Assembly (NCBI GenBank): GCA_947500525.1
Contig: CANMSH010000006.1
Location: forward strand, 160,339 to 224,338
Reading direction: 5' to 3'
Source of the DNA: an uncultured Flavobacteriaceae bacterium
Lineage (GTDB): Bacteria; Bacteroidota; Bacteroidia; Flavobacteriales; Flavobacteriaceae
Length of the DNA stretch: 64,000 nucleotides
Part shown: piece after piece, positions 61,925 to 64,000 of the stretch
How the letters are laid out: every line of letters begins with the position of its first letter
How positions within the stretch are numbered: position 1 is the first letter of the stretch
Made by a program: the position numbers and the translations under genes
The notes under the pieces: model-generated
Seen by the model: only the letters and a program-made list of their open reading frames with translations
Database searches by the model: none
Told to the model about the DNA's origin: nothing

Positions 61925-64000
61925 TTATTTATTTAAATACACCCAACCTGAGATTGGTTTTTTACCACTTTCATTTAAATTAATCACATAGAAATAGGTA
62001 CCAGTAGGAACGATTTCGTTCTTATTAATTGTCATTCTACCCGTTGAAAATCCATCCCACCATTTTGGTTGTGTACTACCACCGTTTTTATAATCATAAA
62101 CTATGTTACCCCAACGGTTGTATATCAGTATTTCAAAGTTTGGATATGAAGCGACTAATCCTGGAATTTCAAAAACATCGTTTACCCCATCACCATTTGG
62201 TGTAAATAATGTTGGTGGTTTAATATCACAAACATCAGTATCTAAGTAATTCGGTATTAAATCATCGTCACAATCATCATCTGTAGGGTCCCCATTTAAG
62301 TTTAAATCCTCATCTATAGTGTTAATTCCATCGCCATCATCGTCGATATCAGCAAAGTCGGGAGTTCCATCATTGTCAGTATCTAAATCATCCTCTTCTC
62401 GGTTACTAACACCATCACTATCACAATCAAGTGCGTCCCATGCAGCACTTGGATCTAATGTTCTATTTCCTAGATCAAATTCACATGGATCATTGGCATC
62501 TGTTGCATCTATTGTTTCTTGAGCATCTGTTACGCCATCTCCATCACTATCTATAGTATCTGTAATTGTAATCGTAATTATAGCTGTTTCACAAACTTGT
62601 GGACTCACTGCTGTATTACATACTTCATAAATTACCGTTACTGGTGCACCAGCAAGTGCTTCCTGTGCTGTAGGTATATAACTTATATTACCAGTTAATG
62701 GATCGAAACTTACTGTGCCTGTAGCTGTACCTCCGGTTTGAGTAATACTTGTATTTGCTCCTGGTAAGAAATCATCATTCGTTAAAATATTAAACATTGT
62801 TGTTTCTCCAAATGGTGCCGTAAATGTATCATCCATTACAATTGGTACTAATGGATTAGGATCTGTAGTATCAGGATTACCGTCATTGTCATCATCTAAA
62901 TCAACAGAATCAACGAGACCATCACCATCAGTGTCTATTTCTACAGAAATTGTCACTGTCGCAATAGCGCAAACTTGTGGGCTCACAGCTGTATTACATA
63001 CTTCATAAACAACGGTTACCATCGTACCTTCCTCACCGGCTGCTGGCGTGTAACTCATCTCTCCTGTTAATGGATCGAAGCTTACTGTACCTGCTGCGGT
63101 ACCGTCTGTCTGCGTAATACTTGTATTTGCTCCTGGTAAGAAGTCATCATTGGTTAAAATAGTAACAGTAGTATTATCTGGTCTCCAGTCTAGAACATCG
63201 TCACTAGCTGTTGGTACTAATGGATTCGGATCACTAGTATCTGGATTACCATCATTGTCATCATCTGTATCTGTAACATCTGGAGTACCATCTCCATCTG
63301 TATCTACCTGTACTGTAATCGTTACAGTAGCTGTCTCACATACTTGTGGACTAACTCCTGTATTACATACTTCATAAACAACCGTAACATCTGTACCTTC
63401 TTCTCCTGCTGCTGGCGTGTAACTCATCTCTCCCGTTAATGGATCGAAGCTTACTGTACCTGCTGCGGTACCACCAGTTTGGGTAATACTCGTATTTGCT
63501 CCTGGTAAGAAATCATCATTTGTCAACACATTAACAGTACCTGTAGTACCCTCTACTACTGTCAATACATCATTATCTGTTGTTGGTACTAATGGATTCG
63601 GATCACTCGTATCTGGATTACCATCATTATCATCATCAGTATCTGTAACATCTGGAGTACCATCTCCATCTGTATCTACCTGTACTGTAATTGTTACAGT
63701 AGCTGTCTCACATACTTGTGGACTAACTCCTGTATTACATACTTCATAAACAACTGTAACATCTGTACCTTCTTCTCCTGCTGCTGGCGTGTAACTCATC
63801 TCTCCTGTTAATGGATCGAAGCTTACTGTACCTGCTGCGGTACCACCAGTTTGGGTAATACTCGTATTTGCTCCTGGTAAGAAGTCATCATTTGTCAACA
63901 CATTAACAGTACCTGTAGTACCCTCTACTACTGTCAATACATCATTATCTGTTGTTGGTACTAATGGATTCGGATCACTCGTATCTGGATTACCATCATT
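61925..64000 (-). CDS. Giant repeat adhesin with T9SS type B (gliding-motility-type) C-terminal domain, 5' end outside window
   Basis: The reading frame is open to the right edge, so the protein is longer than the ~690 residues seen. Four repeat units are visible, three of them 124 residues long (372 bp): each has an Ig/cadherin-like domain (NVLTNDDFLPGANTSITQTGG...VVYEVCNTGVSPQVCETA) and a calcium-binding Asp-rich linker (DTDGDGTPDVTDTDDDNDGNPDTSDPNP). A thrombospondin-3-like segment follows. The end, TPNGDGVNDVFEIPGL...NRWGNIVYDY...PTGTYFYVINL, is a CHU_C-type sorting domain. It is predicted to be exported by T9SS and displayed on the surface, with the SprF-like neighbour as partner. Confidence 0.93.
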   Translation of the reverse strand, partial: NDGNPDTSDPNPLVPTTDNDVLTVVEGTTGTVNVLTNDDFLPGANTSITQTGGTAAGTVSFDPLTGEMSYTPAAGEEGTDVTVVYEVCNTGVSPQVCETATVTITVQVDTDGDGTPDVTDTDDDNDGNPDTSDPNPLVPTTDNDVLTVVEGTTGTVNVLTNDDFLPGANTSITQTGGTAAGTVSFDPLTGEMSYTPAAGEEGTDVTVVYEVCNTGVSPQVCETATVTITVQVDTDGDGTPDVTDTDDDNDGNPDTSDPNPLVPTASDDVLDWRPDNTTVTILTNDDFLPGANTSITQTDGTAAGTVSFDPLTGEMSYTPAAGEEGTMVTVVYEVCNTAVSPQVCAIATVTISVEIDTDGDGLVDSVDLDDDNDGNPDTTDPNPLVPIVMDDTFTAPFGETTMFNILTNDDFLPGANTSITQTGGTATGTVSFDPLTGNISYIPTAQEALAGAPVTVIYEVCNTAVSPQVCETAIITITITDTIDSDGDGVTDAQETIDATDANDPCEFDLGNRTLDPSAAWDALDCDSDGVSNREEDDLDTDNDGTPDFADIDDDGDGINTIDEDLNLNGDPTDDDCDDDLIPNYLDTDVCDIKPPTLFTPNGDGVNDVFEIPGLVASYPNFEILIYNRWGNIVYDYKNGGSTQPKWWDGFSTGRMTINKNEIVPTGTYFYVINLNESGKKPISGWVYLNK
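62760..64000. repeat. Tandem DNA repeat, 372-bp unit, inside the adhesin gene
   Basis: The rightmost two units are almost identical at the DNA level. For example the motif TGTCAACACATTAACAGTAC recurs at 63521 and 63893, exactly 372 bp apart. Units further left are progressively diverged. This points to recent unit duplication at the N-terminal side. Confidence 0.88.

Overview
The window looks like a chromosomal segment of a low-GC Bacteroidota, most likely a Flavobacteriaceae. The evidence is two families of type IX secretion (T9SS) C-terminal sorting domains, a PorP/SprF-like protein, RHS genes with Bacteroidota-type domains (BACON, DUF6443-like), many lipoproteins, TTG/GTG starts without clear Shine-Dalgarno sequences, and TTG...TAnnTTT-type promoters. 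No rRNA, tRNA, CRISPR array or intact insertion sequence was recognised.

Layout. 1-6.2 kb: the end of a processive family 2 glycosyltransferase, a Bax-inhibitor-1/YccA-type membrane protein, a TonB-C-like lipoprotein, then a leftward BlaI/M56 operon (regulator, sensor protease, DUF4350-like protein, TPR protein broken by an in-frame TAA) controlled by three 16-bp operator palindromes, and a DUF456 membrane protein. 6.2-13.2 kb: a secreted SQGYWKTH-type protein between two ~180-bp direct repeats, an M14 carboxypeptidase, an orphan Imm63-like immunity protein and an S41 protease.

13.2-44.6 kb is the most unusual part. A type II secretion/type IV pilus-like machine is split in two: pseudopilins, GspF-, GspK- and GspC-like genes read leftward at 13.2-17.1 kb, while pseudopilin, prepilin peptidase, GspE, GspD, GspL-like and GspM-like genes read rightward at 38.4-44.6 kb. 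Between the halves lie about 20 kb of exported-protein genes without visible T9SS sorting domains: a two-gene RHS shell with a C-terminal candidate cysteine-peptidase toxin and an abutting candidate immunity lipoprotein, and four tandem adhesin-like proteins built of 17-residue NxFxGxxAG repeats followed by a Skp/OmpH-like chaperone gene. The spacers of this island are filled with REP-like palindromes that also enclose a small GIY-YIG nuclease gene.

44.6-52 kb: a fucose-type utilisation cluster (GH29 fucosidase, duplicated mutarotase, FucP-like permease, alcohol dehydrogenase, SDR, enolase-superfamily dehydratase) with a divergent AraC regulator. 52-59 kb: a ZIP metal transporter and redox/stress genes (nitroreductase, NTF2-like proteins, DUF2911-TPR protein, Zn-ADH, LolA-like protein, peroxiredoxin-like protein). 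The ZIP gene and the peroxiredoxin-like gene have long upstream regions carrying the same 67-bp architecture with a perfect FNR-type TTGAT-N4-ATCAA box. 59-64 kb: a T9SS-linked trio (PD40-OmpA protein, PorP/SprF-like protein, large repeat adhesin with a gliding-motility-type C-terminal domain), the last running off the right edge.
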